Notes: generated by a model from the letters alone, not told the origin. Shown: positions 51,032 through 62,948, counted from the first letter of the stretch. The stretch: 64,000 bases of DNA from Trichobilharzia regenti (GCA_944472135.2 OX235263.1:25535379-25599378); one strand, 5' to 3'. Program-made: numbers and translations.

Positions 51032-53851
51032 TTAGGTGCTGTAGTAGATTAGTAGTTGATTCGTTTTAGGAGTAAATAGTTTATTAATATAATCAGTAGA
51101 GTGAAACAGTCTGTATAGAGAGCGTTTGAAGCTTGTAACCGAAGAGCAAGTTCTGACATCTAGGGGTAGGCTATTCCATATTTTAGAATACATGACTGTG
51201 AAGAAGTTTTCACGGAGTGTTGACCTAAAAGAATGAGTTGTCACTGTGGAAGTTTGGTTACGCAGATCGTAAGAACCTTCCTGTGCGAATTGTATGTCCC
51301 TGTTACCTGAGAATGATATTTTGTGAAGGACCTTAAAGAAGAATATTAGGTTTATAATAAGTCGCCTTGTCCAAAGTGGGTCAAGTTTTAGGATCATGCA
51401 CCGTGAGATGTAGTCTTTCTTACAATCATAGCCAAGTAGTTTTGAGGTAAAATATCGTTGGATACTTTCCATCCTTAGCTTGTCACGTGTGCGAGTGCTG
51501 CTTATAATAAATGGACAGTATTCTAGTAGTGGTCTGACACATGTTTTGTACAGAATTAGCTTGGCTTCATTGTCGTGAAAGTTCCTGAGTATGCATCCTA
51601 AGAGCATCCTCGATTTTCTAGTCTGTGATGCTACTTGCTCAGAGAATGTCAAGTCACTAGAGTACCTCAGGCCTAGGTCAACGACACTTCGGAGTCTGGT
51701 TAGGTTAGCAGATTGAAGCGTTAATTTCAGGTCAATTGAGGGTGCACCGAAGCAGATCCAGCCACATTTGTTCAGATTGAATTGGAGATTCCATAGGGAC
51801 GACCAAGCAGTCATTTTATCTAATTCCTTCTGCACTACATTCTCGAAGTTCCCTAAGTCATCACGTTGGAATGTATAAGCTACTTTTAGGTCATCTGCAA
51901 AGATGAATGGCTTCCCATGCGTGAAGCAAGCGCATATGTCATTGATGTATAGTGTAAATAGTAGGGGTCCAATGACACTACCTTGTACTACACCAGAAGT
52001 GATAGGGCTAGGTTTGGAGGTTGCAGACCCGAGTTTAACTATTTGGGACCTGTTGTTAAGGAATGATTTAAGCCATCCTAATAATGGGTCACGTATTCCT
52101 AAGGAGTTCAGCTTATTTGTTAGCAGTATATGGTCAACACGGTCAAATGCCTTAGAAATGTCAAAGTAGATGACAAGTACTAGTTGCCGTCTGTCACGAC
52201 TGCTGGTTACAAAATTGAAGAAGTCTAGGTGACATGTTAAGCATGATCTGGATTTCAGGAATCCATGTTGGTTTGGACTTATAATATTCCAGCTAAGCAT
52301 ATGTTTGATTAGGTTATCTTTGACTAGTCTCTCCATGATTCTAGATGCTATAGGTGTGATATTGATCGGCCGGTAGTTACTGACTTCAGTTTTCGAGCCA
52401 GATTTGTGTTTAGGCATAATGAATGTTGTCTTCCATATGTCAGGGTAAGTTTGAGTTTCTAGGGACATTGTGAATATTTTAAGCAGCAGTAGAGGAATGT
52501 CAGGGCCACCATATTTATAGAAGTAAGATGATATACCGTCGGTACCGAAACCTTTTGAACTTTTGAGGGTTCTTATAGTTTGGTTAATATTAGCGTAAGT
52601 GAATTGAACAGTGCTGATTTTATTTGGTGTGAGTGGAGATGGAGTTTGTGTCATATTAGTAGTAGGGTGTATATCGAGTAGCTGGACTGAGGGCTTAATG
52701 TAGTTACCTGCAAACGTTTTGTTGAATAGTTCACATATGTCTGTAGAGTTAGTGCATAGCCTACCTTTGTCTATGAGGAGAGAAATGCTGTGATTTTTGC
52801 GATTCATTCGCTTCCTTAAGATTTCTGTGAGTGCATACACTCTAGCAGGACTGGCTACTGCAGTGCGTTCTTCCTTTCTCATACGGTGATCTCGAGCTTG
52901 TGAGATGGAGCTAAGGGTGTTAAGTATTAGACCTAGAGTGCCAAAGTCGTGGTGTTTGAAGTAACTTGTTGAGAGTCTCTTCAGTTTCGTACGATCCTTT
53001 GGTTTTATGAATGACTTTCTGTGTGGGGAAACCTTTAGTGTTTGGAGTGGAATGACAGCATCTAAGCATGTGTTAGTGTTATGGTAGAAGATGGTTAGGG
53101 CTCTCGATAGGTCATCAGTAGTGAAGTATTCATCCCATTTGGAGGATCTTAGCATTGATTCTACTAAGGCCCAGTTTGCCTTACTATAGTTCCTATATAT
53201 TACTTGTTGTGAAGTGGAGGTATGAGATGCATTGCTACTCAGCGGAAGTGGCAGTGCACATACCACTGTTTTGTGGTCGCTCCCTGGAAACTCAGAACCT
53301 ACTAGCGTTGAAAGGGGGCTTATATTGTGGCAGAAGATTAAGTCTAGTACGTTATTACCTCTTGTGGGAGTAGTGACAGTTTGTTTCCAGCCAAGTATAT
53401 CCAGTGTGCCTAAAAACTTATCAAATTTAGTTGGGCCTGTGGGTATATCCCAGTTGATTTCAGGTAAGTTAAAGTCCCCACATAGGATCTTATGGTCGTA
53501 TTGTAAGTCGGATAATTGCTCCAGAGTATTAATAAGTTGGGTCTCGTAATTACTAAAGGTGCCAGGTGCTCTGTAGGTGCATCCAATTAATGCTGTTACG
53601 TTATTTAGGTGTACATTAACCCATAGAGTCTCAGGCATGTTAAGTGTACTACTTTCTAGCTGTGATACAGTAAGTGCATTCAGAAAGTACATGAGACAAC
53701 CCCCTCCCTTACCACCTTCCCTGTCACACCGAAAGTGTGTGTAGTTATCTAAGCTTATTTCTTCATCCAAGATGTTCGAATGACACCAAGATTCAGTGAT
53801 GACAATTACAGGGGGTTTGTATATTACTGTGAGTGCTCTGAGCATCGGCAA
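51032..53851 (-). CDS. LINE-A ORF2 endonuclease-RT, core intact
   Basis: 939 residues from the first start-like codon; the frame remains open upstream, so the endonuclease beginning (INARSVLNK) is also present. Endonuclease: E20 (ITESW), D126 and N128 (CGDFN), S191-D192-H193. Reverse transcriptase: GFGTDGISSYFYKYGG, NYRPINITPI, YFDISKAFD (D564), VVQGSVIGPLLF, FADD (651-654). The C-terminal region includes the block lost by frameshift in the other copies (RMLLGCILRN) and ends LLIYYST. Upstream, one base is missing near 54095 relative to the plus-strand copy, which separates the N-terminal linker (54025-54327). Activity is plausible but unproven. Confidence 0.92.
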   Translation of the reverse strand: MPMLRALTVIYKPPVIVITESWCHSNILDEEISLDNYTHFRCDREGGKGGGCLMYFLNALTVSQLESSTLNMPETLWVNVHLNNVTALIGCTYRAPGTFSNYETQLINTLEQLSDLQYDHKILCGDFNLPEINWDIPTGPTKFDKFLGTLDILGWKQTVTTPTRGNNVLDLIFCHNISPLSTLVGSEFPGSDHKTVVCALPLPLSSNASHTSTSQQVIYRNYSKANWALVESMLRSSKWDEYFTTDDLSRALTIFYHNTNTCLDAVIPLQTLKVSPHRKSFIKPKDRTKLKRLSTSYFKHHDFGTLGLILNTLSSISQARDHRMRKEERTAVASPARVYALTEILRKRMNRKNHSISLLIDKGRLCTNSTDICELFNKTFAGNYIKPSVQLLDIHPTTNMTQTPSPLTPNKISTVQFTYANINQTIRTLKSSKGFGTDGISSYFYKYGGPDIPLLLLKIFTMSLETQTYPDIWKTTFIMPKHKSGSKTEVSNYRPINITPIASRIMERLVKDNLIKHMLSWNIISPNQHGFLKSRSCLTCHLDFFNFVTSSRDRRQLVLVIYFDISKAFDRVDHILLTNKLNSLGIRDPLLGWLKSFLNNRSQIVKLGSATSKPSPITSGVVQGSVIGPLLFTLYINDICACFTHGKPFIFADDLKVAYTFQRDDLGNFENVVQKELDKMTAWSSLWNLQFNLNKCGWICFGAPSIDLKLTLQSANLTRLRSVVDLGLRYSSDLTFSEQVASQTRKSRMLLGCILRNFHDNEAKLILYKTCVRPLLEYCPFIISSTRTRDKLRMESIQRYFTSKLLGYDCKKDYISRCMILKLDPLWTRRLIINLIFFFKVLHKISFSGNRDIQFAQEGSYDLRNQTSTVTTHSFRSTLRENFFTVMYSKIWNSLPLDVRTCSSVTSFKRSLYRLFHSTDYINKLFTPKTNQLLIYYST

Positions 53852-54230
53852 TTTATTTAGAACAGATCTAGCATTTATGAGGATTAGGTAAAGATGAGAG
53901 TTGAAGTAGCATTTGAAGTATTTAAGTTCGTTAGTCAGCCCCGAATATGGTTCAGCACCCAGTAGTTCTGCTGGACATGATGATCCTATGTTAAGAGGAG
54001 TTTCAGCATCATGCTCACCTATGTCTATCGAGTTGGTGTGTGCTGTTTTCGGTGAAGAATTAGGAGTTGGAGTACTGGATTTGCTATAGACCAGGAATTT
54101 TTATTTTTAGTTAGGTTACAGAAGTGGGTAGGGTTCTTTATTTGACCTATACTTGTGCAAGTGTCAAGTGTGCCTAATGGATACGGGTGCACTAGACCGT
54201 TCCTGTTTTCATGCAAGGAGGGAGCCAGCT

Positions 54231-55812
54231 CTAGTGGTTTAGGAGTGTTAACATCCCTACCAGCTGTTTTTTCAACGCTGACAGGGACGCGGGGGATAAA
54301 AAATGATTGGATCCTTGTGATGACCATGGCTTATTATTCCACCTATTGTTTGATGCTAGTTGTGTCCTTGTGTGGGTTTCGTGTGTACTGCATTGTGGGT
54401 TAGTTCCCAGCAGACTTGTACCATATATCCGGTCAAAATTTGTTTGTGTGCCATACTCTGAAGACCCTGAGTTGTTGATAGCCGAGTTCTGACTATTACC
54501 ACTTGTACTATTGAGGGTGACATTGTTGTGACATTGGATATCAGTGTGTGCCATGGTGCGATTTAGCACGTTGTGGGTGCTAGTACTATTGACCGTGGGA
54601 GTGTGGGTTTATTTAAGCTGCCACTGTTTTTGTTGGTATGATTTAGGGGCATATTTTCCTTATCTTTAGCAATGAAGTTATGGCTAGGAGAGGACAAAGT
54701 CGAATTTCGGGGGGTTTTAACTTTTTTCTGGGGTTATTTAATGGCATTTTAGATTCTGCGGTGATAGGTGGTATGGTTTTGTTATTTATTTGGTTACAGT
54801 CTAGTGGCCTTTCGGCTGGTGTTGCACTCTGATGGGATATTTCTGTGTGTTTTGAGAGGGGTGATGCGGTGGGGTCTACTGTATCTTTCACAGGGTTGGG
54901 AATAATGGCTGCTTGCAATGTCCTATTACCTATTTCACAATTAGTCTTAGCGAGATAGTTGTATGCGCGCCTTTCTATGACTGTTTTGTCCACCCCGACC
55001 TTTATATGTTTGTAGTTTCTGGCTTGCGATAGGGTGTGTTGGGAGTGAATGAATTTTCTGGTCTCTGCCGGTGTTTCGAACTGAAAACGAATAGGACAAC
55101 ACTTTTCATGTTGACTCTTCTTCAGCCTATAGCACTTAGTCTTGGAGTTAGGCATTTTCGCTTCACTAAGTAAGATGCGCTGTACCTTTTTTAGTGCCTC
55201 ATTGTCCGGAACGTTGTAGACAATAGCACTCAGTTTTGCGTCGAGTCGTTTTGTTACTTCTGTGGTAACAAAGTTAATGAGGTTATCTACCTTAGTTACC
55301 GATTCTGTGTCAAGCTTGTTAAGGTTTACAGTTTTCATGAGGATAGTTAGAGGTGTCAATTCACAGACCTGCGATCTGATATCGCTGATCTGATCTGATA
55401 ATTTGGATATCTCGGTATCGGTTTCGATGTTTCCAGCATTTACTGACTTACTGTTTTTTATTTCCCTTAACTCAGCCTTAAGTTCACCTATAGACAACTT
55501 TAGAAGTTCTATTTCTGAAGATAGTACTGAAAAAGAGCTTGATGGCTGGAGTTTTTCGATAAGCACATAAGGTGAAGGGAGGGGTTCTGTATGAGCAGAG
55601 GGTACTGAATTTTTAGGAGTAGTGCTAATACTAGCTGTCAGTACAGTTTTATCCTCAGTTCCAGCTCGACGCTTACGGCATACAAGTGAGTTATGTGACT
55701 CATTATAGCCGTTTGTAGGGGGTGTGTTGCTTGATGTAGCAATCAAGGACGTTAAATTAGACACCAGTTTTACAGGGGAATGGGTTCGTTGCTTTTTACT
55801 TTGATTAACCAT
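54231..55812 (-). pseudogene. LINE-A ORF1, one frameshift
   Basis: The first frame, 55812-54643 (389 codons), starts MVNQSKKQRT. It has a coiled-coil-like segment at about 93-122, RRM-like motifs at 196-202 (AIVYNVP) and 239-245 (CPIRFQF), and a basic, polar C-terminus. The frame is lost at an A6 run (54722-54727; A7 in the plus copy) and continues in another frame to 54231 with the Asn/Ser/Thr-rich end. Expected role: bind element RNA in the LINE particle. Confidence 0.82.
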
Positions 55813-55945
55813 AACTATTAGAAATAAAGTTAGTGGTTACAAGTATGGAAGTGGTATAGTACTTGTGCAAGTACTACAACAAGATAAATTTTATGTAACG
55901 AATCACGTAAAAATGTAACGCAAACGTTGGACGTACCGCGATACA

Positions 55946-56397
55946 GAGTTTTATTGTATCGTTGTTGTCGCTTTTTGCCCTTTTTTCTGTGATTTTTTCC
56001 TTTTGCTGGTGTTGTTCTGATTGTTTTATCCCTTGTTATCTGATTTTAAGGGGAGCAATCCAAAGGGTCGCTTCTCTCTAAACTTTATCTTAATGTAACA
56101 ATTCCTTTCTCAGGCGTGAGGCTAGCAACCCCACCCTGTAAACAAAATTGCTACAGAAACTTCAGCACGATGAACCTCTTTGCCCCAAAAGAAAAAGTCT
56201 GCGTGAGGACATGGAACGTCCGCACTATGTACGAGACTGGGAAAGCTGCCCAGATCGCAAACAAGATGAAAAGATACGGAATCAAAGTGATGAGAATATG
56301 TGAAAGCAGATGGAATGGGGATGGACTCACCAAGTTGTCAATGGGTGAGTCAGTGATCTACTCCGGTCACCGGTCGAAAGTACCCAAGTGCTTAATG
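55946..56397 (+). mobile_element. RTE-clade 5' end with endonuclease start
   Basis: The GGCTAGCAACCCCACCC leader motif precedes a frame (56116-56412) whose translation from about 56170 has VRTWNVRTMYETGK (catalytic Asn), ICESRWNGDG (catalytic Glu) and LSMGESVIYSGH, the start of an RTE/SR2-like endonuclease. It is cut after about 75 codons, where unrelated sequence begins. Only the 5' end is present. Confidence 0.85.
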
Positions 56398-57274
56398 TAT
56401 TATCACTTCTGAAATAATTCTGACATTCTATAGCGAGTAAATTCTGAATCTGTTCTGAAATGGATTCTTTGATGGCACAGATTAGAATTCTGTGCAGGTT
56501 TTCAGCATGACTGACGCTAATTCAGCACCCGTTTCTTGTGGTAGACATTTTCAGGAGTAGATTAGAACCTGCTCGGTTTGCTTATCAGTGTTGTTCCAGC
56601 ACCCACAGGACATATTAAGCACGGACTAGCGTTGTTTCAGAACGAAAAGACTTTATTCAGCACTCAGCTGTCTTTCTAAGCACGACCGGAGTTATTTCAG
56701 AAGGTAGTGGGTAGACAAAATCTTCATTTCCCATAAAAAGGCGTTATCGAAGAATAGGTTAGAATAAGTTTAGAATTGTTGTAAGCCTTGGTGGGTCCCA
56801 TATTCCTTCGGAATTCAGCTTATGTATCACCAGAAAACGTCCGTCACGTTCAAATGCTTTAGAGGCTTTGTGAGCGCTGACAGGAGATATGTGAGTTATT
56901 TCACTCCTGCTTAGCCAAAATGGCCAGTGTGCCTAATAGCATGTCAAATTTAGGTTAATACTTGGTACGTTCGAAATTGGTAACATTTTTGCACGCGTTT
57001 TTTCTGGTATTAATCTATAGCTTATTGATTTATAATCCTTAAGATTGTGGTCTAAATTTCTAAAAAACATGTTCGTAGAAACAAAAGTGTTTTATATAGT
57101 GGCTCAACCTTTGTTATAACTGCATTACCGCCCTCTAATATAGTACCAGCTACTAGCTCATAAGATGACCTTATTGCAGTTCTCACTCCTGTGATACAGG
57201 TGAAGGATGTTCTTTTACAGAACTCTGCTTACTGTAAGTTAAACCGCCTTGTGAAGGATATCCAGAGGCAATCA
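56223..57274. repeat. Second segmental duplication, copy 1
   Basis: Apparently identical over 1052 bp to 62949-64000 (offset 6726), reaching the window end. It starts inside the RTE endonuclease frame and includes the degenerate repeats and the LINE-B-like 5' relic. The left flanks differ. Confidence 0.93.
56398..56964. repeat. Region with degenerate about 55-bp repeats
   Basis: Between 56500 and 56705 a loose motif AGCA(C/T)GACT..CG.T.(A/T)TTCAG recurs at about 56508, 56617 and 56675, with a weaker version near 56562, suggesting an old tandem repeat of roughly 55-58 bp. The remainder, to 56964, shows no recognised feature. Confidence 0.45.
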
Positions 57275-57955
57275 AGTTACCCAGTCGGTTAATTTTTTAT
57301 TAATATGATACGTTTGCTTATGTGAAGGTTAACTTCTGAAGCCGCGATTTCAAATTCATTCTCGTGCACTCCAGGCTCAACTCAGTCGTAGATCCCGGTA
57401 TCAGATAGTTTAGGAATTTAACGTCCTCTGAACGAACCTATTATGCCAGACGTAAAATACGAAGGCTCCTGGGATGCATAACTAGCAATTTGTTTTTTGT
57501 TGTGAAACTAGGGTTTTATGTGTCCAATCCATCTTAGAATACTGCCCGTTTATTCTTAGCAGACTGCAACAGAATGACAAGCTTAAGCTAGAGGGAGTGT
57601 AGTGGCAATTTATCTCAACAACTCTTGGTTTAGAATGTAGTCTCAGCTACTCTAAGTGCTGCGAGAGACTGCAAGTGGAATCATTCTGGAAAAAATGTCT
57701 CAAGCTAGACCTTTTTTTCTACTACAAGACAACTAATCCTGCCTTGCACTCCTCCGAGCCAATAACTAAATCTGCCGCTCTAACCTGCCATAATCTCAGA
57801 AGTCGTAAAAACCTAGTTGCTGTAGAGCATTGTCAGACTTACATGCGGCACGGCTTCTTCTTAAATAAGTTTTCAGCCATTCGGAATAGGCTGCTAGCTA
57901 ATGTGCGTGTTCATCTCTTCTGCTCAAAGATAAAAATGCACTTCTACGCTTGACT
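56965..57955 (+). pseudogene. LINE-B-like relic: 5' end joined to RT C-terminus
   Basis: From GGTACGTTCGAAATTGG to about 57285 it aligns to the LINE-B 5' UTR and ORF1 start (41034-41345), with many changes. From about 57430 it jumps to the C-terminal RT region: EYCPFILSRLQQNDKL, then the open frame 57675-57953 ending with a LINE C-terminal block (CHNLRSRKNLVAVEH). All central parts are deleted. Heavily mutated, not coding. Confidence 0.65.
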
Positions 57956-58904
57956 CCTATACCCTCTTTTTCACTCCACATAGATATTTTAAGTTCTTTA
58001 AACGTGTAGTTACAACAAACTACAATTATAAATTTTAATATTATTGGAACTACATGATAAACATTTCTACACAGGACAGTGATATTGGTTCACACAATAT
58101 AAAAGTAAGCATAACAGGACTAGTTAGCCAGTGTACCAAAATAAACATTGTAACTACACAGAATACATATATATATACATATATTTAAGTTTACACACCA
58201 CTCCTTGGGGACTTCGCTTGCTCTCTTCTGTTCTGGTGTCGTGCGTTTTCTTTTTTTCTCACCATTTCAGCTTCTAATAAAGTATAATTATATTTCAATA
58301 ATTTACACACAATGATAAATTTTGTTATTGGTAATATTTTGAGCAAAATTACTGCCCGTGTTCACATTACTGTTGGAATTGTTTTATTCCAAACTTTTTA
58401 CTGATATTAATTTCAGCTTCTTTTTGGCTTTTTGAATGCGAATAAAGAATGTAAGCATTCGACCACTTACAATGTCGAAGGATCTGCAAACTTTACAGGT
58501 CCCTTATCGTACGACTGCATCGTGAATTACCCATTACTTTGCTGCATGAGGTATCCTGGATTACGTTTGTGGAATATGCCTTTATACCAATGAAAACGTA
58601 ATGATTCATATCACTTCACGATTGTAATTTACATCATAACTGATCGTGTCAGTAAAAATGACTTGCATATCTTGCAAACAATTCGTTTATATGGTAATAT
58701 AGACTATTATTTTATTTTTTTTGATTACAGCTTGATTCCACACCGTTTATTTCGTACAAGTATGGCATTTTCAGCATAGATATGGGTAGCCCAAATTTTG
58801 CAGGCTGACCATAGATATTAGGTGCGCGTCTGCATTAAAAAGAATTCACTTCTGATGTTACTTATGGCGAAATTGCTGAAAAATTATACAAAACATCACT
58901 TATT
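57956..58904. other. Nothing recognised
   Basis: AT-rich, with a short TA-rich tract near 58165-58185. No frames or element ends recognised. Confidence 0.5.
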
Positions 58905-59905
58905 CGGATGTGTTACAAGAGAAGGATTCGATGCCATACTTAAATACCTCAAAATGCCAGACTATTGACTTCTCCTTTAGGCATAAACGAGATCTACAAA
59001 CACTAGTAAGCACTCATGAAGCCTGTAGCATTGAGGGGACTAAAATTGATACTAAGTCTAATGCAAAGTACCTCGGATTAGTTCTATCTTCCGACCCTTC
59101 TTGGTCATCTCAAATCCAAACGATTTCTAAGGAAGTGTTTTCTCTAACCTACTACATTAAGAAACTCAGACTAACTGGAATCACTCAACCTCTGCTCTCA
59201 CAATTTGTCAACTGTCGTATCCTACCTATTCTACTTCACTGCTCCTCATAAGTCTTTCCTGGGTTACTGAAAAAGGACTTTACCATCCTGAGAAAGATGT
59301 TGAAGGTAGTTAGTAGGACTATTGGTGTAAAACTCAGTCAGCTAGTCACTACATTGGTAGACACGCATCTGAATACATGCGAAAAATGGTCTAAAACCAT
59401 ACTCTCTGACCCCCAACACCCCCTCTACTCCCAACTCTCTCCTTGCATCTCATCAGGTAGAATCAGAAATCAGTACAAAATAATATCTGCTCGTACAACC
59501 AAGTACAGGAACTCAACGATACCTGTCAGTCACGTCTCGTAAACCGTCAATGCCCAGCTCTTGCTACGCTGGGACTCACGCTGTTCCTTGAAGTTTCTCA
59601 GAAACGCTTAGTAATAACGGACGCAAAACCAAAACATCGATTGGCGACTCGAGAATTCTCTATTGTAACACCAACATATAGGCAACTTTAAAATTAAGTT
59701 TTAACTAAGGTCTATGAACAAATATTACAATAATAAATCACAATATTACTTCTGACGGTTTTCTCCTAACTTCCTTCTGAACAGCGACCGATGAGATGAT
59801 GACTGTCGTATTGATGCCTCCGCGAAAATTGGGGAAGTTGTGTTTGAGCAAACAACCATGAATTGATCGTTCAATCTTCAACTACATTGACAATACCATA
59901 TTTGG
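58905..59905 (+). pseudogene. LINE-H RT C-terminus and 3' UTR
   Basis: Two plus-strand frames, 58910-59251 and 59297-59542, separated by a stop, carry the end of a LINE reverse transcriptase: LNTSKCQTIDF, then NAKYLGLVLSSDPSW (thumb region), then the block PQHPLYSQLSPCISSGRIRNQYKI, a C-terminal type different from LINE-A and B. The 3' UTR to 59905 matches 8735-9085 inverted. The catalytic part is absent. Confidence 0.7.
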
Positions 59906-60639
59906 CCCGTGTTCTAAGTGACAGAGACAATGTTAAGCGCGAAACCTATGACTTGCTTTGTTGTTAATAACATAATTTTGGCCCTTTTATTTCCCCCTTA
60001 TACTCTCTTATTTGTACTCTATAGTGAACAACCTTCTTAAACATACTTGCTACCTAAAATTATTATCATTGGCTTACTTTTTTATTCTTTATTTTATTCC
60101 TCCTTTTGTGTATCTACTAGTCCCGACTATATTAGCACTATGAGTATTACAAAATTGTTCTGTCATTAACCATCATGTAATATTAGTTTTGTGATTGTTT
60201 GCTTTGTTCAGCAACTTTAAACTGACAATCTTGGTTGTGAACGCCGTCATCACCATCCCAAATTTTTTGTATTATGCATGATTACTCACACTATCACAAC
60301 AAACACTGCATTAGTGCTGACAATAAAAAAAACACAACCTGAAATGTTTATTTTATGATTGTTTAGTTTAGTTCAATCAAATTAACTGATCATCTTGGCT
60401 ATAAACATTCTTAAGAACATCTCATAATTTCTTGTATGATTATAGCTGTTAATGTTCACCACGCATACACATACCATGGCTCCCACTACCAAATACTGAA
60501 ATATTATTCATTATTGGTGTTTATTTTCCTTTCTACTTGGTATTTTTATTTGCATTTTTTGTTATTTTTGTGTTTCTTTTTGGTTTTGGTGTTGTTTTTT
60601 ATATTTATTTTTTGTAATACTCCTTTTGAATGTGCGATG
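59906..60639. repeat. AT-rich stretch with a diverged tandem duplication
   Basis: About 110 bp at 60188-60300 and 60350-60462 resemble each other (TTGTGATTGTTTGCTTTGTTC against TTTATGATTGTTTAGTTTAG; TGACAATCTTGG against TGATCATCTTGG). No gene recognised. Confidence 0.5.
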
Positions 60640-60735
60640 AAATTAGATGCAATATTGTAGACATGTGCTGAAAATTCCACGCTTTACCACTGGTACTGTT
60701 TCTGGAATAAAAAGCAAAACTATTATTATTATTAG
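60640..60735 (+). repeat. LINE 3' tail, unassigned family
   Basis: A/T-rich end with (TATTATTATTA) at about 60719-60733, preceded by ACTGGTACTGTTTCTGG. Layout like other LINE tails here; the family is not identified. Confidence 0.4.
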
Positions 60736-61852
60736 CAATTTGTATGGGGGGAATGACTTCATCTTTATGTTTTTTCCCAAGTATATGTAATCCATCCAAA
60801 ACATACTTGGGTTTTTTGTTAGTGTGAAGACAATATTTCTATATTTCTTGATGTGCTCCATTGATTGACCAGTTAGCAGATTGTTCCTGCAAACCGAAGA
60901 CGAAAAAGACGACTACCAGCTAATTTCATCATGAACCGAATTTATGTAATTTAAATAATTTAATATATATATAATATAATAATTTATTTTCATATAAACA
61001 TAAATTTACATGAAAATGCATGCCATTCTTACAGGCACGATCAAGTATGGTATAATGTCAAATCTTAAATTGTCTACAAGTTAATAATGTTTCAACAGTT
61101 AAATATTTGATACATATATATAATTACACTCATTGTCTGAACCAGGCCGTATAGTTATTGAATTGTACAGTTGTCCTCCACGTTTAGCGGGAAAACTGAC
61201 TTCGTTTCGTTTTCATCCCGTGGTTGTAGGCATACGATAACCAACCAATATTGAGGTAAGTACAACGTTTACAAGGGATTGGAAGCTGTTTTAGAAAAGT
61301 TAAAGTGCTGAGGTGAAACATTAAAGTGTAATAGATTAAGTGAGTGAAATATATCATTAATAAACACATTTATAAAGAAAACAGAATGGGGAAGTAATTA
61401 ATCCTTAGGCCGACAACGTTCATTCGCAATGTACAATAATACCCATATACTGCCCCATAAATCTGTGCAGATCCCACATGGTCGCATCTCAACAATAGGC
61501 TGAGCGAATGGCATATATTTAAAGGTAGAAGCATGATCTGTCAAGGCGTTCATTATCTTTTTCAAGATAAAGATCTAAGCCCTCATAAAAATCAGAAATA
61601 TCTCGAGCCTTCAAATTGCATATTGCTGTTCCTGCAGAATGGGGTGATTCACCTTAGTGACCACCACCATATCTACTGATCAGCTAGCGCCACCCTTATC
61701 CATGCCAGTACAACTGGTTTTTCCTAAATATTTGTTTTATTATAACATTTTTAATAAATGTGCTTACTAATTTTGTATGTAATTTATCATATTGATGATG
61801 TCTGTAAACTGCCATCTATCATGTACAAAATATGAGAATATATTATTACTTT
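60736..61852 (+). mobile_element. LINE-G 3' end, split by LINE-D
   Basis: 60736-60960 matches the diverged LINE-A/G 3' UTR (CATACTTGGGTTTTTTGTTAG) and 61695-61852 holds the LINE-G double tail (ATGCCAGTACAACTGG, GATGTCTGTAAACTGCC, A/T tail). The break falls between TTTATGTAATTTAAATAA and TTATCCATGCC, continuous in other copies. Confidence 0.65.
60961..61694 (-). mobile_element. LINE-D 3' fragment with internal deletion
   Basis: Tail and hairpin at the low end, ending near AGCGCCACCCT. Compared with 12343-13325 it lacks about 300 bp at around 61450. It is nested in plus-strand LINE-G. Confidence 0.75.
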
Positions 61853-61859
61853 TAATATA

Positions 61860-62111
61860 TGTAGCTAATCTTGCTTCTTGGGTGTAAGAGTTACGCAGTA
61901 CAAAGCCAGTGAATCGTTTGCAGCCAGGCACTACCTTACTTGCATGATCGGCAAAGGTTGAATCTGAGTATGCTATCCCGAGATCTGTGACTGTGTTCAG
62001 TTTTGAGGGGAGCTTACCGTAAATATATGGCCACACTTTTGGCTTCCGGGCTCCGTAGTGGGCTATGTCGCATTTGTCTGGGTTGAAAATCAGTTGCCAC
62101 TTTTCGCTTCC
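61860..62111 (-). pseudogene. LINE RT C-terminal fragment
   Basis: Within a 143-codon minus-strand frame, the stretch KWQLIFNPDKCDIAHYG, VTDLGIAYSDSTFADH and RFTGFVLRNSYTQEARL is the thumb/C-terminal region of a LINE reverse transcriptase, different from LINE-A, B and H. It abuts the LINE-G tail on one side and the LINE-A tail on the other; the rest of the frame is tail sequence. Confidence 0.65.
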
Positions 62112-62443
62112 ATCGCCTAGATAATAATATATATTCCTGTTTATGCAGGAACATACCAATTGTACAGGCATGGATAATTTATTATATAAATTACACATAA
62201 TATGATGTATGGTGAATTTACAGATTGGTTGTTCTTTCTGACATTAGAGTCAGTCGGAACACTCTGCTATAAAGTCTGTTTGTGTAGCACATAAAGAGAT
62301 ATAGAGATATTGTCTTCACATTAACAAAATCTCAAACATCAGATGAATGTAACAGAAATGTCTGGGAAAAAAGCTTGAAGTCAATTCTCCTTAATAACTT
62401 TGTTGTGAACAGCACCCTTGGCTTAAAGTTTAATGATGTTGTC
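62112..62443 (-). mobile_element. LINE-A 3' end, short 5'-truncated copy
   Basis: TTA-rich tail, hairpin TTCCTG/CAGGAA and about 300 bp of LINE-A 3' UTR, ending near AAGTTTAATGATGTTGTC. Non-coding. Confidence 0.8.
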
Positions 62444-62948
62444 TTTGAGTTACAAAGTAGACTTGCACACACAGAAGAATTTAGTAGGAGGATCGTCTTC
62501 TAGTCAAAGAAAGTAAGTATATCCACGTCACCATGAAAGCGTCTAGAGGTATTTATCCTAATACCTCAACACTCCAAATGATTTACTATTCGTGGTCACT
62601 TACAAAGTAAGCATAAATCTACCGAAGACAGAATGCCTCTAATTACTTAGTTTCGTAATTCATCGAGAGGGGAAGCTATATTCAATGGGTTACAACAGTT
62701 AGGCACACGATATTAATTATAATAATAAATTCTCACTTTTTGTACATGAGGGACTCCAGTTAACTGGCATAATCAATAGGATAAATGACACAAGGAGTGA
62801 GCAAATTACAATCGTTCACTTACACAAGATATACATAACGAAAGCTAATGTATTAATACCTATAAGGTCACTTTACACAGGTGGAAGCAATGTACACAGT
62901 AAAGTACATGGTAGTGCCACTGAAGAAATTCAACCGAAGTGCATCTCT
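62444..62948. other. Mostly nothing recognised; LINE-G tail at 62718-62795
   Basis: 62718-62795 is the minus-strand LINE-G terminus (ATTCTCACTTTTTGTACATG, then CTCCAGTTAACTGGC). The rest shows no feature. Confidence 0.5.

Larger units (their letters stand above)
49897..55945 (-). mobile_element. LINE-A, full length, minus strand
   Basis: From the 5' end near CTGTATCGCGGTACG (55945) through ORF1 (55812-54231, one frameshift), ORF2, a 1.1-kb 3' UTR, the terminal hairpin and an A/T tail at 49897. It is the best LINE-A copy in the window: its RT frame is intact and it lacks the 11-bp deletion of the other copies. It has no RTE insertion in its 3' UTR. Confidence 0.92.
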
